Source of the DNA: Pseudomonadota bacterium
GTDB lineage: Bacteria > Pseudomonadota > Gammaproteobacteria > Steroidobacterales > Steroidobacteraceae
DNA length: 64,000 bases
Reading direction: 5' to 3'
Assembly: GCA_018241505.1 (NCBI GenBank)
Contig: JAFEDS010000010.1
Location: forward strand, 558,001 to 622,000
Shown: positions 51,133 to 61,217 of the stretch, piece after piece
How positions within the stretch are numbered: position 1 is the stretch's first letter
How the letters are laid out: each line of letters starts with the position of its first letter
Translations under genes and position numbers: made by a program
Notes under the pieces: generated by a model
What the model was told of the DNA's origin: nothing
The model's database searches: none
The model's input: only the letters and a program-made list of their open reading frames with translations

Positions 51133-52248
51133 TCAGGGTGACGGGCGTGTGAAAACGTCGGCCCCGAATACCTTCAGGCCCTTTTTTCCCGCATAACCGA
51201 GATGGGACAGCCCGAATGTGTCCTCGATGTACCGCAACGTCGAGTAATGGTTATAGCGCTCCGATGACACGGTGCCGGGATCAATGAACGGCGAGAGCAA
51301 CACGGCTCCGATCCGCCCACCACCCGGTCCGTTGATTCCGGCGGGTTGTGCAGATCCGGGTAACCCCCGCTCCCCGCAGCAAGCCGCGGACGCGTCGTTG
51401 CCCGCACCATCCGATTCATCGAACGTGATGATCAGCAGACCATCCTTCTTGAAAGCGGGCGACGCGGTAATCAGCGGCACCCACTTGCGCAGGAAAGCAT
51501 CAATCGCCGCAAAGCCACCGGGGCTGCCATCGATGCATTGGGCGTCGTGGCCATCGTTGCAGAGATTGGGCGTGATAAAGGAGTAGTTGGGTGTCGTTTC
51601 GATACTGCGCAAGTCAGCCGGCAGCTTGTCGAGGTTCACCACATGCGCATCGCAACGTGACTGGTCATCAATGATGGAGTGGAAATAGACGAACGGATCG
51701 TGCTTGGCCGCATACTTGTCGGTCACGGTCGCGCCTCCCGTCCGCTCTTCCGCGCCCGGCGCCATGTGACCGCAGGTAGCGGCCTCCCGAGCAGGATTGT
51801 TACCCATATCCTCCATGTAGCCCCGCCAGGTCAGTTTCGCAGCCTCGAGTTGGTCGGCTATGGTTTTCACCATCGGCGGATACAGACACCCCTCCCCCAA
51901 CGCCTGGCCATTGGCATCGAGCTTCGGCTGACTGAGACGGAAGTTCGTGACAGTCGGACAGTCAGCCTGCGTTTCCGGGTTGGGCGCCTGGCCGCTGATC
52001 AGGGCCAGGTAGTTATCGAGGCTCCAGTGACCGATTCCATAGTACTGAGTCAGCAGCGCACCCTGCGCGGTCAGCTCATTGGCCAGATACGGTGCCGGTG
52101 AGTTCTTGCCGAACGTGACCCTGAACGACTGATTCTCCAGCACCAGGATGAAAACGTGGCGCACCGGCGGCAGGCTGTCGGCGGCGGCCGCGGCACTGTT
52201 CGACACAACACAGCCGAACAATGCGGCCAGAACGATCCATCTGCTCAC
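51133..52248 (-). CDS. Phosphoesterase family protein (AcpA/phospholipase C-like), exported
   Basis: A 371-residue protein with signal peptide (IVLAALFGCVVSNSAAAAA) and the alkaline-phosphatase-like fold of the phosphoesterase family: HVFILVLENQSFRVTFG at the start (metal-binding Glu-Asn), GHWSLDNYLALISGQAPN, and LLIITFDESDGAGND (metal-binding Asp-Glu). The family includes acid phosphatases and phospholipases C. Its start overlaps the stop of the M28 peptidase, so it belongs to the same operon. Confidence 0.85.
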   Translation of the reverse strand: MSRWIVLAALFGCVVSNSAAAAADSLPPVRHVFILVLENQSFRVTFGKNSPAPYLANELTAQGALLTQYYGIGHWSLDNYLALISGQAPNPETQADCPTVTNFRLSQPKLDANGQALGEGCLYPPMVKTIADQLEAAKLTWRGYMEDMGNNPAREAATCGHMAPGAEERTGGATVTDKYAAKHDPFVYFHSIIDDQSRCDAHVVNLDKLPADLRSIETTPNYSFITPNLCNDGHDAQCIDGSPGGFAAIDAFLRKWVPLITASPAFKKDGLLIITFDESDGAGNDASAACCGERGLPGSAQPAGINGPGGGRIGAVLLSPFIDPGTVSSERYNHYSTLRYIEDTFGLSHLGYAGKKGLKVFGADVFTRPSP

Positions 52249-54488
52249 AATCCCTCTCCCAGTACAGCCGTCGCCCGATCCAACCTGTCGCAGTAGGCCG
52301 CCAGGGCCGCCGCGGTCAGCCCGATATACTGGTTCGCTTCGTCCCAGTGATTTTGCTCAATGGCCTCACGGACGCCGGGAACTGTCTTGACGCCGTAACC
52401 GGTGTACAGGCCCGGTTCGTAGATCAGATGTTTGTACCATTCCCGCTCCGGCAAGCCATGCGGGTGGGTCAACGTCGACTCCATCCCACGCAACAACTCA
52501 TCGAGCTGCCGATTGCGTTCAGCACTCAATCGTACCGTGCCGGCCTGCAACCGCAGATATAGCTCGTCGTAGGCTTTGGCGCTCTTCTTCAGCCGCACCA
52601 GCGCATTGTCCAGAGCTGCGAAATCCAGGTACGGCACCTCCGGCTCGCGCTCAGGCGCCAACAAGGGGCGCCTGGGATCGTCGGCCAGCTTGTAATCATT
52701 CTGATCCAACAGCTTGGCCAGCTCGTCAGCGTCCTTGCGCTTGTGGTCCGCCAGCTCGTGCAACTCCGTCACGTAACCATCCAGCGTGTCGGCAAACGAG
52801 CCGAACTGAAACGGCAACACGTTGGCGTCGGCAACCCGCAGAACCGTGTGCCCCACCGTCTGCGCCTCCGAGATGCCATACACGAATCCCGGGTCTCCGA
52901 AGCGCACATAGTGGTCGTACGAGTCATAGTTCGAGTGATACACACCACCCTGTTCGGCTTCGCCGCCAAACTCGATGGCCAGGGAGGCAATGCCCAGATG
53001 TTGCAGAAACGGGGTGAAGTCGGATCCGGAGCCCAGCGCCCCGATGGGAAGATCGCCGCCGGCCGCGGCGATTTTCGCGTCCTTCCTGTCACGCTCCGAG
53101 GCGCCCTTTTCGTGGCCGTCCACCAGCATTTTGGCGCGCAGGCGGGCACCTGCCGTCACACCAGTCTCAGGGTCCTTTACGCTCTGGGAGACGTCGTTGA
53201 CCAGCCGCTGCAATGAATGACTACCGGCGGCTCCCAGGAAGCCGCGGGTGTTGAGATCCGAATTGATATACAACACGGCCTTCTTGCGCAGCTCATCCGC
53301 GTGCGTTTCGGCCCACTCCGTCGAGCCGAGCAGCCCCGCCTCCTCGCCATCCCAACTCGCGTAGATCAGGGTCCGTTTTGGGCGCCAGCCCGTCTTCAAC
53401 AGCGCGCCAATGGCTTTCGCTTCGGCCATCATGTCCACGTGCCCCGACAGCGGGTCCCAGGCACCAAACACCCAACCGTCCCGGTGGTTTCCGCGCACAA
53501 TCCATTGATCGGGGCTCTGCGATCCGGGAATCCGGGCGATGACGTCATACAGTGTCTTCTGACCCCAGTCCGAGGTCACCTCGAGGTGCACCTTCGCGGG
53601 CCCCGGCCCCACGTGATACGTAATCGGCAATGCACCTCGCCAACCCGCCGGCGCAACGGGACCGCCCAATGCGGCCAGCAGCGGCTGTGCATCCCCGTAT
53701 GAAATGGGGATGACCGGAATTTTCATGAGCGCTGGGGCGTCCGCGATCTTCAGACGCTTGGCATTCCTCGTCGCTCCGACTCCCGGCGTCAGCGGATCGC
53801 CCGAATAGATCGGCATGTCAGCCACCGATCCGCGCTGCACGCCTTCGGCCGGCCGCGTGCCGCCTTTGGGATAAACATCGCCCGCTCCATAGCCATCCTG
53901 TTGAGGGTCGGAATAAATGATGCAACCGATGGCGCCGTGGGTTTGCGCGAGCTTGGGTTTCAGGCCGCGCCAACCACCGCCGTAGCGAGCAATAACTATC
54001 TTCCCTTTGACATCCACTCCCCGCCGTTCGAGGTCCTTGTAGTCATTCGGCATACCGTAGTTGACATACACCAGATCGCCAGTCACGTCACCGTCTGCCC
54101 CGTACACGTTGTAGGGACCCATCCCATCGGTACGCGTCGAGGTCGCATCGCCGTCCACCGGCGGCTCCTTCAGAGCGGCCACGAACTTGTTGGGGCCAAC
54201 CAGCTCCAGGGTGTGATGCTTCAGTGTGGGATACAGCGGATAGAACTCTTCAATCTGCGCATCCCAGCCCCAGGATTTGAGCTGATCGCGCACAAACTCC
54301 GCATTGGCCTGGTTATGCGGCGCGCCAACCTGGTTCGGCTCGGACGACAGCCTCTTCAACCACGCATCCAGATCTTCGGTCTTCAGATCGGCGTCAAAGC
54401 GCTGCTCAATCGATTTCTGTGCCACGGACTCATCGGCAGTGAAGCCAAACAGGGCGGCGGCGGATGCGAGGATGAATACACTCAACAT
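52245..54488 (-). CDS. M28 family metallopeptidase, glutamate carboxypeptidase II-like
   Basis: A 747-residue exported peptidase with signal sequence (LSVFILASAAALFGFTA). It contains a protease-associated domain (about 115-330), the M28 zinc domain and a C-terminal transferrin-receptor-like dimerisation domain. Zinc ligands and active site: RGNHRDGWVFGAWDPLSG, the catalytic Glu pair in SWDGEEAGLLGSTEW, and a His in GGVYHSNYDSYDHY. Members remove C-terminal Glu or short peptides in the periplasm. It overlaps the upstream amino-acid permease by 7 bp, which suggests peptide breakdown coupled to amino-acid uptake. Confidence 0.9.
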   Translation of the reverse strand: MLSVFILASAAALFGFTADESVAQKSIEQRFDADLKTEDLDAWLKRLSSEPNQVGAPHNQANAEFVRDQLKSWGWDAQIEEFYPLYPTLKHHTLELVGPNKFVAALKEPPVDGDATSTRTDGMGPYNVYGADGDVTGDLVYVNYGMPNDYKDLERRGVDVKGKIVIARYGGGWRGLKPKLAQTHGAIGCIIYSDPQQDGYGAGDVYPKGGTRPAEGVQRGSVADMPIYSGDPLTPGVGATRNAKRLKIADAPALMKIPVIPISYGDAQPLLAALGGPVAPAGWRGALPITYHVGPGPAKVHLEVTSDWGQKTLYDVIARIPGSQSPDQWIVRGNHRDGWVFGAWDPLSGHVDMMAEAKAIGALLKTGWRPKRTLIYASWDGEEAGLLGSTEWAETHADELRKKAVLYINSDLNTRGFLGAAGSHSLQRLVNDVSQSVKDPETGVTAGARLRAKMLVDGHEKGASERDRKDAKIAAAGGDLPIGALGSGSDFTPFLQHLGIASLAIEFGGEAEQGGVYHSNYDSYDHYVRFGDPGFVYGISEAQTVGHTVLRVADANVLPFQFGSFADTLDGYVTELHELADHKRKDADELAKLLDQNDYKLADDPRRPLLAPEREPEVPYLDFAALDNALVRLKKSAKAYDELYLRLQAGTVRLSAERNRQLDELLRGMESTLTHPHGLPEREWYKHLIYEPGLYTGYGVKTVPGVREAIEQNHWDEANQYIGLTAAALAAYCDRLDRATAVLGEGL

Positions 54489-55831
54489 TCAACAGTCCCT
54501 CGAGCGAAGCGGCGCCACAAGTAGTACACCGGGGCGCCAACGGCAATGATGCCCAGGGTCACTCCCGTATTCTTCGGGTCCGTGACGAGGGCATTGACAA
54601 CCATTCCGAGCGAAGCAACCAGAAACAATGCCGGCACGACCGGATAACCGACAACCCGATACGGGCGCTCGAGATCCGGGCGCGTCCGTCGGAGCACGAA
54701 CACACCCGCCACGGCGAGCGCATAGAAGGGCCAGATGCCGAGAATGAACTTGTCGGCGAGCTCCGCGAAGCTGTTCTGCAGTACATAGAACACGCCGAGC
54801 CCGGTAGCGAGCCAGATGGCGACGGAAGGACTTTGAAAGCGCGGCGAAACACGCGCCACGCCGCGGAAGAACAGGCCGCGGTCCGCCATGGCGAAGAAGA
54901 TCCGCGGGCCGGTCATCATCGAGCCGTTCAGCCCGCTGAACGCCGACACCATGGCAACAGCCGCAATGATCGCGGCACCAAAGCCGCCAAACAGCGGAAT
55001 GTGCTCAGCCGCGGTCGCGGCAATCAACTTCGACTGTGCCATCTGGGGTAGCGGCAGCAGATACATGAACCCCAGATTGAGAATGAGGTAGACCAACATG
55101 ACGCACAGGGCCCCGATGATCAGGGCGAGGGGCAGGGTCCGTTGCGGATTCTTCACCTCGCCGCCCATGAAGGACAAATCGGCCCAGCCATCGTACGTCC
55201 ACATCACAGGAATCAGGGCAGTCGCCAACAACGACAGGTTCAGCCCCGAGCCCCACGGGTGTGCGAAGTGGGACGCCCCATCGGTGCCAGCGGTAAACGC
55301 AAGCGCGCCCAACGCCATCACGGCAATGTATTTCGCCACCGTCGCGACCGTCATGACGACGGCGGCGCGCTGAACGCCCACGTAATTGATAACCCCGATG
55401 AGGACGATCGCCGCAGCAGCCACGTACCGCACCTGCTGAGGACTCATCGGGACAAAGTATCCGAGGTATTCGGCGAAAATAGTCGACGTGGCGCCGAGGG
55501 CCGAGGCACGTACAACGGCCAGCTCGGTCCAACCAAACATGAAGGCCGGTAGCGGCCCGAAGCTCTCCAGCAGGTAGGCAAAAATTCCACCGGACCGCGG
55601 CAACGCGCCCGCCAGCTCGGAAATGGTGAGCGCCCCGAACAGGGCAATGAGGCCGCCGAGTATCCAGCAAAGCACGACCGGTCCCGGGTCATGAAGCTGG
55701 GCAGCCACCGTGGCCGGCACGCGAAAGATCCCGCTGCCGATCGTCACTCCGACCAGCACGGCCACTGCATTCAACAGCCCGATCTGCCGGGGCAGACGTT
55801 CGCCCCACCGATCTGGCGCTGGCTGTTCCAT
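54482..55831 (-). CDS. APC family amino-acid permease
   Basis: Start placed at MEQPAPDRWGERLPRQIGLL; the open frame runs 38 codons further into the GGDEF gene. The 449-residue protein has about twelve membrane segments and the consensus first helix VAVLVGVTIGSGIFRVPATV (G-S-G-I-F) followed by LGGLIALFGALTISELAGALPRSGG. This fits the basic/neutral amino-acid antiporter branch of the APC superfamily. Its end overlaps the M28 peptidase and its start is 7 bp from the GGDEF gene. Confidence 0.88.
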   Translation of the reverse strand: MEQPAPDRWGERLPRQIGLLNAVAVLVGVTIGSGIFRVPATVAAQLHDPGPVVLCWILGGLIALFGALTISELAGALPRSGGIFAYLLESFGPLPAFMFGWTELAVVRASALGATSTIFAEYLGYFVPMSPQQVRYVAAAAIVLIGVINYVGVQRAAVVMTVATVAKYIAVMALGALAFTAGTDGASHFAHPWGSGLNLSLLATALIPVMWTYDGWADLSFMGGEVKNPQRTLPLALIIGALCVMLVYLILNLGFMYLLPLPQMAQSKLIAATAAEHIPLFGGFGAAIIAAVAMVSAFSGLNGSMMTGPRIFFAMADRGLFFRGVARVSPRFQSPSVAIWLATGLGVFYVLQNSFAELADKFILGIWPFYALAVAGVFVLRRTRPDLERPYRVVGYPVVPALFLVASLGMVVNALVTDPKNTGVTLGIIAVGAPVYYLWRRFARGTVEC

Positions 55832-55838
55832 CAAATGA

Positions 55839-57770
55839 TCAGGCTTCTGCTGCAAGCGAATCCACGCCCGGCGTTGGGTCCGCCGGTAACTTCGGCTCCG
55901 TTTCCACGCAATTGCGTCCGTTCCTCTTCGCAGCATACAACGCAAAGTCGGCTCGTTTCAGCATGGTGCTCGGAGTGTCCGCACCGGGGTTGGACACCGC
56001 ACATCCGAGACTTGCGGTGACCCGCCGATGGTCCGAGCACCAGCGCGAAGTGTCGATCGCCATGATCGCCTCACGGAACTGCTCAGCCGCCCGCCGCGCG
56101 CCGCCCAGGTCCATCCGTGGCAACACAATGAGGAATTCTTCCCCTCCCAGGCGGCCGAAGAAGCCCGGCTCGGCAACGAGATTGCGTACGGTGGTCGCGA
56201 CGGCTTTCAACACCTCATCTCCCGTGGGATGCCCGAACTGGTCGTTGATTTTTTTGAAATGATCGACATCCACGATCAGGGCGGCGCACGTCCCCTGCTC
56301 CGGATCGCGCAGCAGCGGATCGAGGCGCGACAACACCGACCGTCGGTTCGGCACATGGGTCAGCTCATCGGTCAACGCCAGATACTTCATGCGAAGCGCA
56401 TGGCGCCGCTGGTGTATCGCAAGCATCGCCAGTACCAAACCCAGTGTCACTGACAACAGGATGACGGCCCCCTGCAGATGCCGCAGGCTCTGCGCCTGGG
56501 CCAGCGCCTGTTGGTTAATGGCGTTCTCATGGATCAGCAGCGCGTTTTCCTTGTCCTTGGCCGTCGTATCGAATTCGACCTTCAAAGTGGCGAAGCGCTG
56601 GTCGAGCTGATTATTCAGAAGCCGGTCGGAGGTCTCCTTGGCCTGCGTGCGTCGATCATAGGCGGCCCGCCAGTTGCCGCTCTCGGCATAGACCTCGGCA
56701 AGCTCCGAATAGGTGGCATTCAACTCATTCATGGCATCGGCCTGGCGGAAGACCCGCAGAGCGTCTTCCAGGGCGGCCGTGCTCTCGGGCAGCTTATCCA
56801 ACTTGTGATAGGCGATGCCGCGCGCCAGTTGGATCTGCGCGCGCAAACGCGCATCCGGCGTCTGACTCTGCAGGACCTCTGCACGAGCCAACGTTTCCAG
56901 CGCACCCTTGGGGTCGCCCGAAGCATTGGCAACAGCCGCCAGTCCACGCAGGGCATACGCTTCCCCACGGGGGTATGCGAGCTGACGACTCACTGCCAAT
57001 GAACCCGCAAATGACTTGCGGGACTCATCCCACTCATGCAGGTTCTCGTAGGCACGGCCCAGGTTGTGCAGCGTGACGGCCACTTCGCGCTGCATGCCCG
57101 CTTCCCGCTGAGCCTTCAGTGCGCGGGAATAAATTGTCACGGCCTGCCCATAGTCGCCCATCCGGTTATAGAGGGTGGCGATGCTGTTCATCACCGTGAG
57201 CCCATGAACCGGCTTGCGGAGTTTCTCGTACAGGGTTTCTGCGCGCCGCAGATCGCTCAGGCCGGAGGCATACTCTCCCTCCAACCCCAGCAGGTACCCG
57301 CGCGAAAACAAGCTTTGCGCCAACATATCATCGTCGTGGGTTTCTGCGGCGACCGTGACTGCCTGCTCATACAGGGCACGCGCCTTGGCATTATTGCCGG
57401 CCGTCTCGAAGATCTGGCCGCGGCAATCGAGCAGGCCGGCCTTGAGGCCTTTACGGTGCGCGTTGGGCAGTAGCGCGGTGCCGGCGTCGATTTCGCGCTC
57501 GGCCGCCGCTGTATCGCGCTCTGCAAAATAGTCGCAAAGGAGCAAGTGCGCCTGCACTTGGAGGTCCACGTCGGGCCGTTCGCCAAGCAGTTTGAGCGCT
57601 GCGTCCGCGTCCCGCTTGCTGGCCTCGGGGTCGGTCCGCATCTCAATGGTCGCGCGTTCGAGATACTCTATGGCTGGATGCGGGCCGGGCGGTGCATCCG
57701 CCGCCCACGCCAGTCCTGCCCCAAGCAGGGTAATGAGCCAAATCGAGTGCTTGGATCGGACCGGCAGCAT
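55839..57770 (-). CDS. TPR-containing diguanylate cyclase
   Basis: Start placed at MLPVRSKHSIWLITLLGAG because it gives a proper signal peptide; a GTG 16 codons upstream overlaps the end of the LysR pseudogene. The 643-residue protein has a periplasmic tetratricopeptide region (about 40-400, repeats such as LFSRGYLLGLEGEYASGLSDL and TLHNLGRAYENLHEWDESRKS), a coiled coil, one membrane helix (GAVILLSVTLGLVLAMLAI) and a cytoplasmic GGDEF domain with FGRLGGEEFLIVLPR, the active GGEEF form. It makes cyclic di-GMP in response to an envelope or peptide signal sensed by the TPRs. Confidence 0.9.
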   Translation of the reverse strand: MLPVRSKHSIWLITLLGAGLAWAADAPPGPHPAIEYLERATIEMRTDPEASKRDADAALKLLGERPDVDLQVQAHLLLCDYFAERDTAAAEREIDAGTALLPNAHRKGLKAGLLDCRGQIFETAGNNAKARALYEQAVTVAAETHDDDMLAQSLFSRGYLLGLEGEYASGLSDLRRAETLYEKLRKPVHGLTVMNSIATLYNRMGDYGQAVTIYSRALKAQREAGMQREVAVTLHNLGRAYENLHEWDESRKSFAGSLAVSRQLAYPRGEAYALRGLAAVANASGDPKGALETLARAEVLQSQTPDARLRAQIQLARGIAYHKLDKLPESTAALEDALRVFRQADAMNELNATYSELAEVYAESGNWRAAYDRRTQAKETSDRLLNNQLDQRFATLKVEFDTTAKDKENALLIHENAINQQALAQAQSLRHLQGAVILLSVTLGLVLAMLAIHQRRHALRMKYLALTDELTHVPNRRSVLSRLDPLLRDPEQGTCAALIVDVDHFKKINDQFGHPTGDEVLKAVATTVRNLVAEPGFFGRLGGEEFLIVLPRMDLGGARRAAEQFREAIMAIDTSRWCSDHRRVTASLGCAVSNPGADTPSTMLKRADFALYAAKRNGRNCVETEPKLPADPTPGVDSLAAEA

Positions 57771-57814
57771 GGGCAAGAAGATGGCAACCTCGAGCGGAAG
57801 CCATCCATTATCGC

Positions 57815-58562
57815 TCACACCGTGCGAACGGGAAGCCTGAAGTTCCGATTATCGCAGGCTGGGCGGCGAGGCAGGGCAATGCGGGCACACAGCTCGTCCA
57901 CCTCTGCCTGGGTGGAACAGCGGGCCGCCCGGTCGACCTGCTCGCGGTCCAGGTGAGGAGCCACCATCGCCATCAGCTCGTGCATGAACCCGCGCAACAG
58001 CCGGTCCCGTTCAAATCCAATCCAGGTGGTATGGAGTGGAAAGAGGTGCTCCGCCTCGACAGATACCAATCCCCGATCGCGCCCGGGATCCAACGCAACA
58101 TCGGCGACGATCCCCACACCCAACCCGAGCCGCACATAGGTCTTGATCACATCCGCATCCCGCGCCGTCAGCGCGACATTGACGGCGAGGCCGGCCGCCG
58201 CACAAGCATCGTGCAACGCTGCTGAACAACTCGCGTGACCCGGTGGCCATGGCAAAGTCGATCCGGTTGACGTCCGCCATCTGCGCGATCTGCTCGGAAG
58301 TGCCCTGGTGCAGATGAAACTGCACGTTGGGATACCGCCGCCGGAACTGTTGGATGATGTGTGGCAGTACGTAACGAGCCTGCGTGTGGGTGGTCCCGAT
58401 CGACAGCGAGCCGCGATCGTCCTCCTTCAGGTCTTCCGACAGGCCCTGAATGTTTTCCGTTTCTCGCAACATCCTCAGCGCATGGCGAATGGCCGCGGCC
58501 GCGGTCATGTTCAAATCGCTCTGGACGACCGCCGCCAGATAGCGCAGTTGCTGCAATTTCAT
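57815..58562 (-). pseudogene. CysB-like LysR regulator, decayed
   Basis: Frame one opens with MKLQQLRYLAAVVQSDLNMT, then jumps at TAAAA straight to IRHALRMLRETENIQGLSEDL, so the helix-turn-helix and linker of a CysB-type regulator (about 45 residues) are missing. It continues with the intact CysB ligand-domain start GSLSIGTTHTQARYVLPHII and IDFAMATGSRELF, then loses a further central block of about 70 residues. The rest, AGLAVNVALTARDADVIKTY and VRLGLGVGIVADVALDP, is in another frame. The remains cover about 750 bp against about 975 for an intact cysB. Two in-frame deletions plus a frameshift mean it cannot bind DNA or make a normal product. Confidence 0.85.
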
Positions 58563-58682
58563 GAGGTAGCGGCAGTCTATCGGGGCCATACTCACAAAGC
58601 GGTCGCGCGCCGGTAGCGAAGTGGTGACCGGTTTTCCAGTGGATCCAAATCCGCGAGCACTCATCCCGAACCGAGGACTTGC

Positions 58683-61205
58683 ATGGCCAAGAGCATAAAC
58701 GCCCCGTCTTCCGACCCACCCACCCGCATACCCGTCGCGGGAATCGGCGCGTCCGCGGGCGGAATCGAGGCTTTGCGCGAGTTCTTCTCCGCAGTGCCCT
58801 CGGATCTCGGAATCGCATATGTGGTCGTTGTTCACTTGGCGCCGGATCGTGCGAGCGACCTCGCTCCCATTCTCGCTCGCTGCACCCAAATGAAAGTCAC
58901 CGAGGTCAGCGACCATAAGAGGCTGCCGCTGAAGCCCGACTCGGTGTATGTCATTGCGCCCGATCACAATCTGGAAATGCACGATGGCATGGTCGGTGCC
59001 GGGCCTTTGGACCAGCCGTTGGGGCGCCGCAGCGCAATTGACCTGTTTTTCCGCTCCCTGGCCGACGGCCATGGCGATGGTTACGCCATCATCCTCTCAG
59101 GCGGCGGCTCCGATGGCGCCTTGGGAGCAAAGGCCGTCAAAGAGGCCGGGGGCGTGGTGTTAGTGCAGGATCCGCGCGAGGCTCAGCACGAGGGGATGCC
59201 ACGGTCGGTTATCGGCGCCGAAGTTGCAGACGTCGTGCTTCCCGTGCGCGAGCTAGCAAAAAGGCTCGCGGAGCTGGTGCAGAGCCGTGCCCAGCTCGCA
59301 CGCATGGTCACTCCGTCAACGGCCGCCCCGAGCGTCGATGCGGACGACGAAACGACCCTGAAGCGCATTTTCGAGCTGGTGCGATCGCGAACGGGACACG
59401 ACTTCTCGCGCTACAAGCGGCCCACGATCCTGCGCAGGCTCGCGCGGCGAATGCAGCTCAACCACGCAGCCGGGCTCGATCAATATCTCACGTTCCTGCG
59501 CGACAACTCGGAGGAGGTGCAGAGCCTGTTTGACGATCTGTTGATTTCCGTGACGACGTTCTTTCGTGATCCAGCCGCGTGGGAGGCTCTGCGCCAGCAG
59601 ATCGTCATCCCCCTCGTCGATAACTGCAATGCGGATCAATCGATCCGTATCTGGGTCCCCGGTTGTGCAACCGGGGAGGAAGCCTATACGGTGGCGATTT
59701 TGTTCCGGGAGGAAATCAGTCGGCGCGATATGCACTGCGAGCTCGTGATTTTCGGGTCCGACGTGGACCAGGGCGCCCTCGCAATCGCACGCGAGGGCAT
59801 TTACCCCTCATCCATCACAGCGGACGTGTCGGAGGCGCGGCTCGCACGCTATTTCCGTGCGGAAGGCGATCACTATCGCGTGTCATCCGAAATTCGCGAC
59901 AGCGTGGTCTTCGCCGTACACAGCGTGCTGCGCGACCCGCCCTTCTCGAAACTGCACCTGATCTCGTGCCGCAACCTGCTCATTTACCTCGATCGGGAGC
60001 TGCAGCAACAACTTCACAACGTCTTTCGTTACGGATTGCGCGACGATGGTTATCTCTTCCTGGGGGTTTCGGAAACCACCGACAACGAACTGTTCGAATC
60101 AATCGACAAGCAGCATCGGATCTTCCGGGCCCGGATCCGGTCCGCGGGCCCACCGGTCCGGCTGCCTCAGCTTCCCGCCGTGCCGCAGGTGCCGACGATT
60201 GTCGAGCGCGTGCGTGAAAGATCCAATCGCCTGAAGCGCTCGCCGATCGAGTCCCACCTGGAGGCGCTGGAGGACTTCGCCCCTCCAAGCGTACTGATCG
60301 ATGAGCACTGGGCGATCGAGCATTTGTCCGAGTCCGCCGGACGTTACCTACAGCCTCGCGGTGGCGCGCCCAGTCAGATAATCACGGAATTGGTTCGCGC
60401 CGAGCTCGTTGACGAGCTTCGCTCGGCACTCCACAAGACTTTCGAGTTGCGCCAGCCTTCCCTGTCCGCGTTTGTGCCGGTCCGCTTCAATGGCACACCC
60501 CAGTTGGTGGGCCTGCTCGTGCAGCCGCTCACGAGATCCGATGAGCAGGAGCCATCCGCCGTGGTCTTTTTCCTCGAAGCCGGCAAGGCCAGCAAGGAAG
60601 AGATCGCGCCACGGAACGAGTCGAGCGACTCGTTCGTTCTAAGTCTTCGGGACAATCTGCGCATTGCGGAACAGCGCCTGGAAAGCATGCGCCAGGACCA
60701 TGGTATGGCCTATGAGGACCTGCGGGCGGCGAATGAGGAGCTCCAGAGTCTCAACGAGGAATACCGGTCCACGACCGAAGAGCTGGAGACGAGCAAAGAA
60801 GAATTGCAAAGCGTCAACGAAGAGCTGCAGACCGTCAATCACGAGCTCAAGATGAAGCTGGAGGAAGTCTCGCGCGCCAACAACGACCTGGAAAACTTCA
60901 TGGCAGCCACCGACATCCCCATGTTGTTTCTCGATCGCGGTCTGTGCATCAAACGCTATACCGCGCCGCTGCGCCAACTCTTCAATGTCAAGAATCACGA
61001 TCATGGCCGGCCCATTGGCGATCTCACCCATAACCTACAGGACTACGACTCCCTGGAAAGGGATGTGTTGCAAGTGTTAAACGACCTGGTGCCGATCGAA
61101 CGGCCGGTGAACACGCGCGACGGTCAGCGTCTCGCGGTGCGTATCCGGCCTTATCGGACATCCGAGGACAAGATCGACGGTGTGGTAGTCACCTTCGTAC
61201 GGTAG
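58683..61205 (+). CDS. CheB-CheR hybrid chemoreceptor-modification protein with PAS domain
   Basis: An 840-residue fusion. The N-terminal CheB methylesterase domain has Ser24 (GIGASAGGIEAL), His51 (VVVHLAPD) and the Asp of SGGGSDGALG, so its triad is complete, and there is no receiver domain before it. A CheR methyltransferase follows (DFSRYKRPTILRRLARRM, VPGCATGEEAYTVAILF, DPPFSKLHLISCRNLLIYL). Then a long coiled coil (about 650-730, ANEELQSLNEEYRSTTEELE) and a PAS-like end (ATDIPMLFLDRGLCIKRYT). Such fusions adjust methylation in signalling arrays or act in other pathways. It lies 12 bp before a second protein of the same build. Confidence 0.92.
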   Translation: MAKSINAPSSDPPTRIPVAGIGASAGGIEALREFFSAVPSDLGIAYVVVVHLAPDRASDLAPILARCTQMKVTEVSDHKRLPLKPDSVYVIAPDHNLEMHDGMVGAGPLDQPLGRRSAIDLFFRSLADGHGDGYAIILSGGGSDGALGAKAVKEAGGVVLVQDPREAQHEGMPRSVIGAEVADVVLPVRELAKRLAELVQSRAQLARMVTPSTAAPSVDADDETTLKRIFELVRSRTGHDFSRYKRPTILRRLARRMQLNHAAGLDQYLTFLRDNSEEVQSLFDDLLISVTTFFRDPAAWEALRQQIVIPLVDNCNADQSIRIWVPGCATGEEAYTVAILFREEISRRDMHCELVIFGSDVDQGALAIAREGIYPSSITADVSEARLARYFRAEGDHYRVSSEIRDSVVFAVHSVLRDPPFSKLHLISCRNLLIYLDRELQQQLHNVFRYGLRDDGYLFLGVSETTDNELFESIDKQHRIFRARIRSAGPPVRLPQLPAVPQVPTIVERVRERSNRLKRSPIESHLEALEDFAPPSVLIDEHWAIEHLSESAGRYLQPRGGAPSQIITELVRAELVDELRSALHKTFELRQPSLSAFVPVRFNGTPQLVGLLVQPLTRSDEQEPSAVVFFLEAGKASKEEIAPRNESSDSFVLSLRDNLRIAEQRLESMRQDHGMAYEDLRAANEELQSLNEEYRSTTEELETSKEELQSVNEELQTVNHELKMKLEEVSRANNDLENFMAATDIPMLFLDRGLCIKRYTAPLRQLFNVKNHDHGRPIGDLTHNLQDYDSLERDVLQVLNDLVPIERPVNTRDGQRLAVRIRPYRTSEDKIDGVVVTFVR

Positions 61206-61217
61206 GAGCCAACAGTT

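Noticed and set aside
49849..51141. 430-codon open frame on the plus strand over the outer-membrane factor
   Set aside because: Opposite a gene with lipobox and OEP repeats; antisense frame has no family features.
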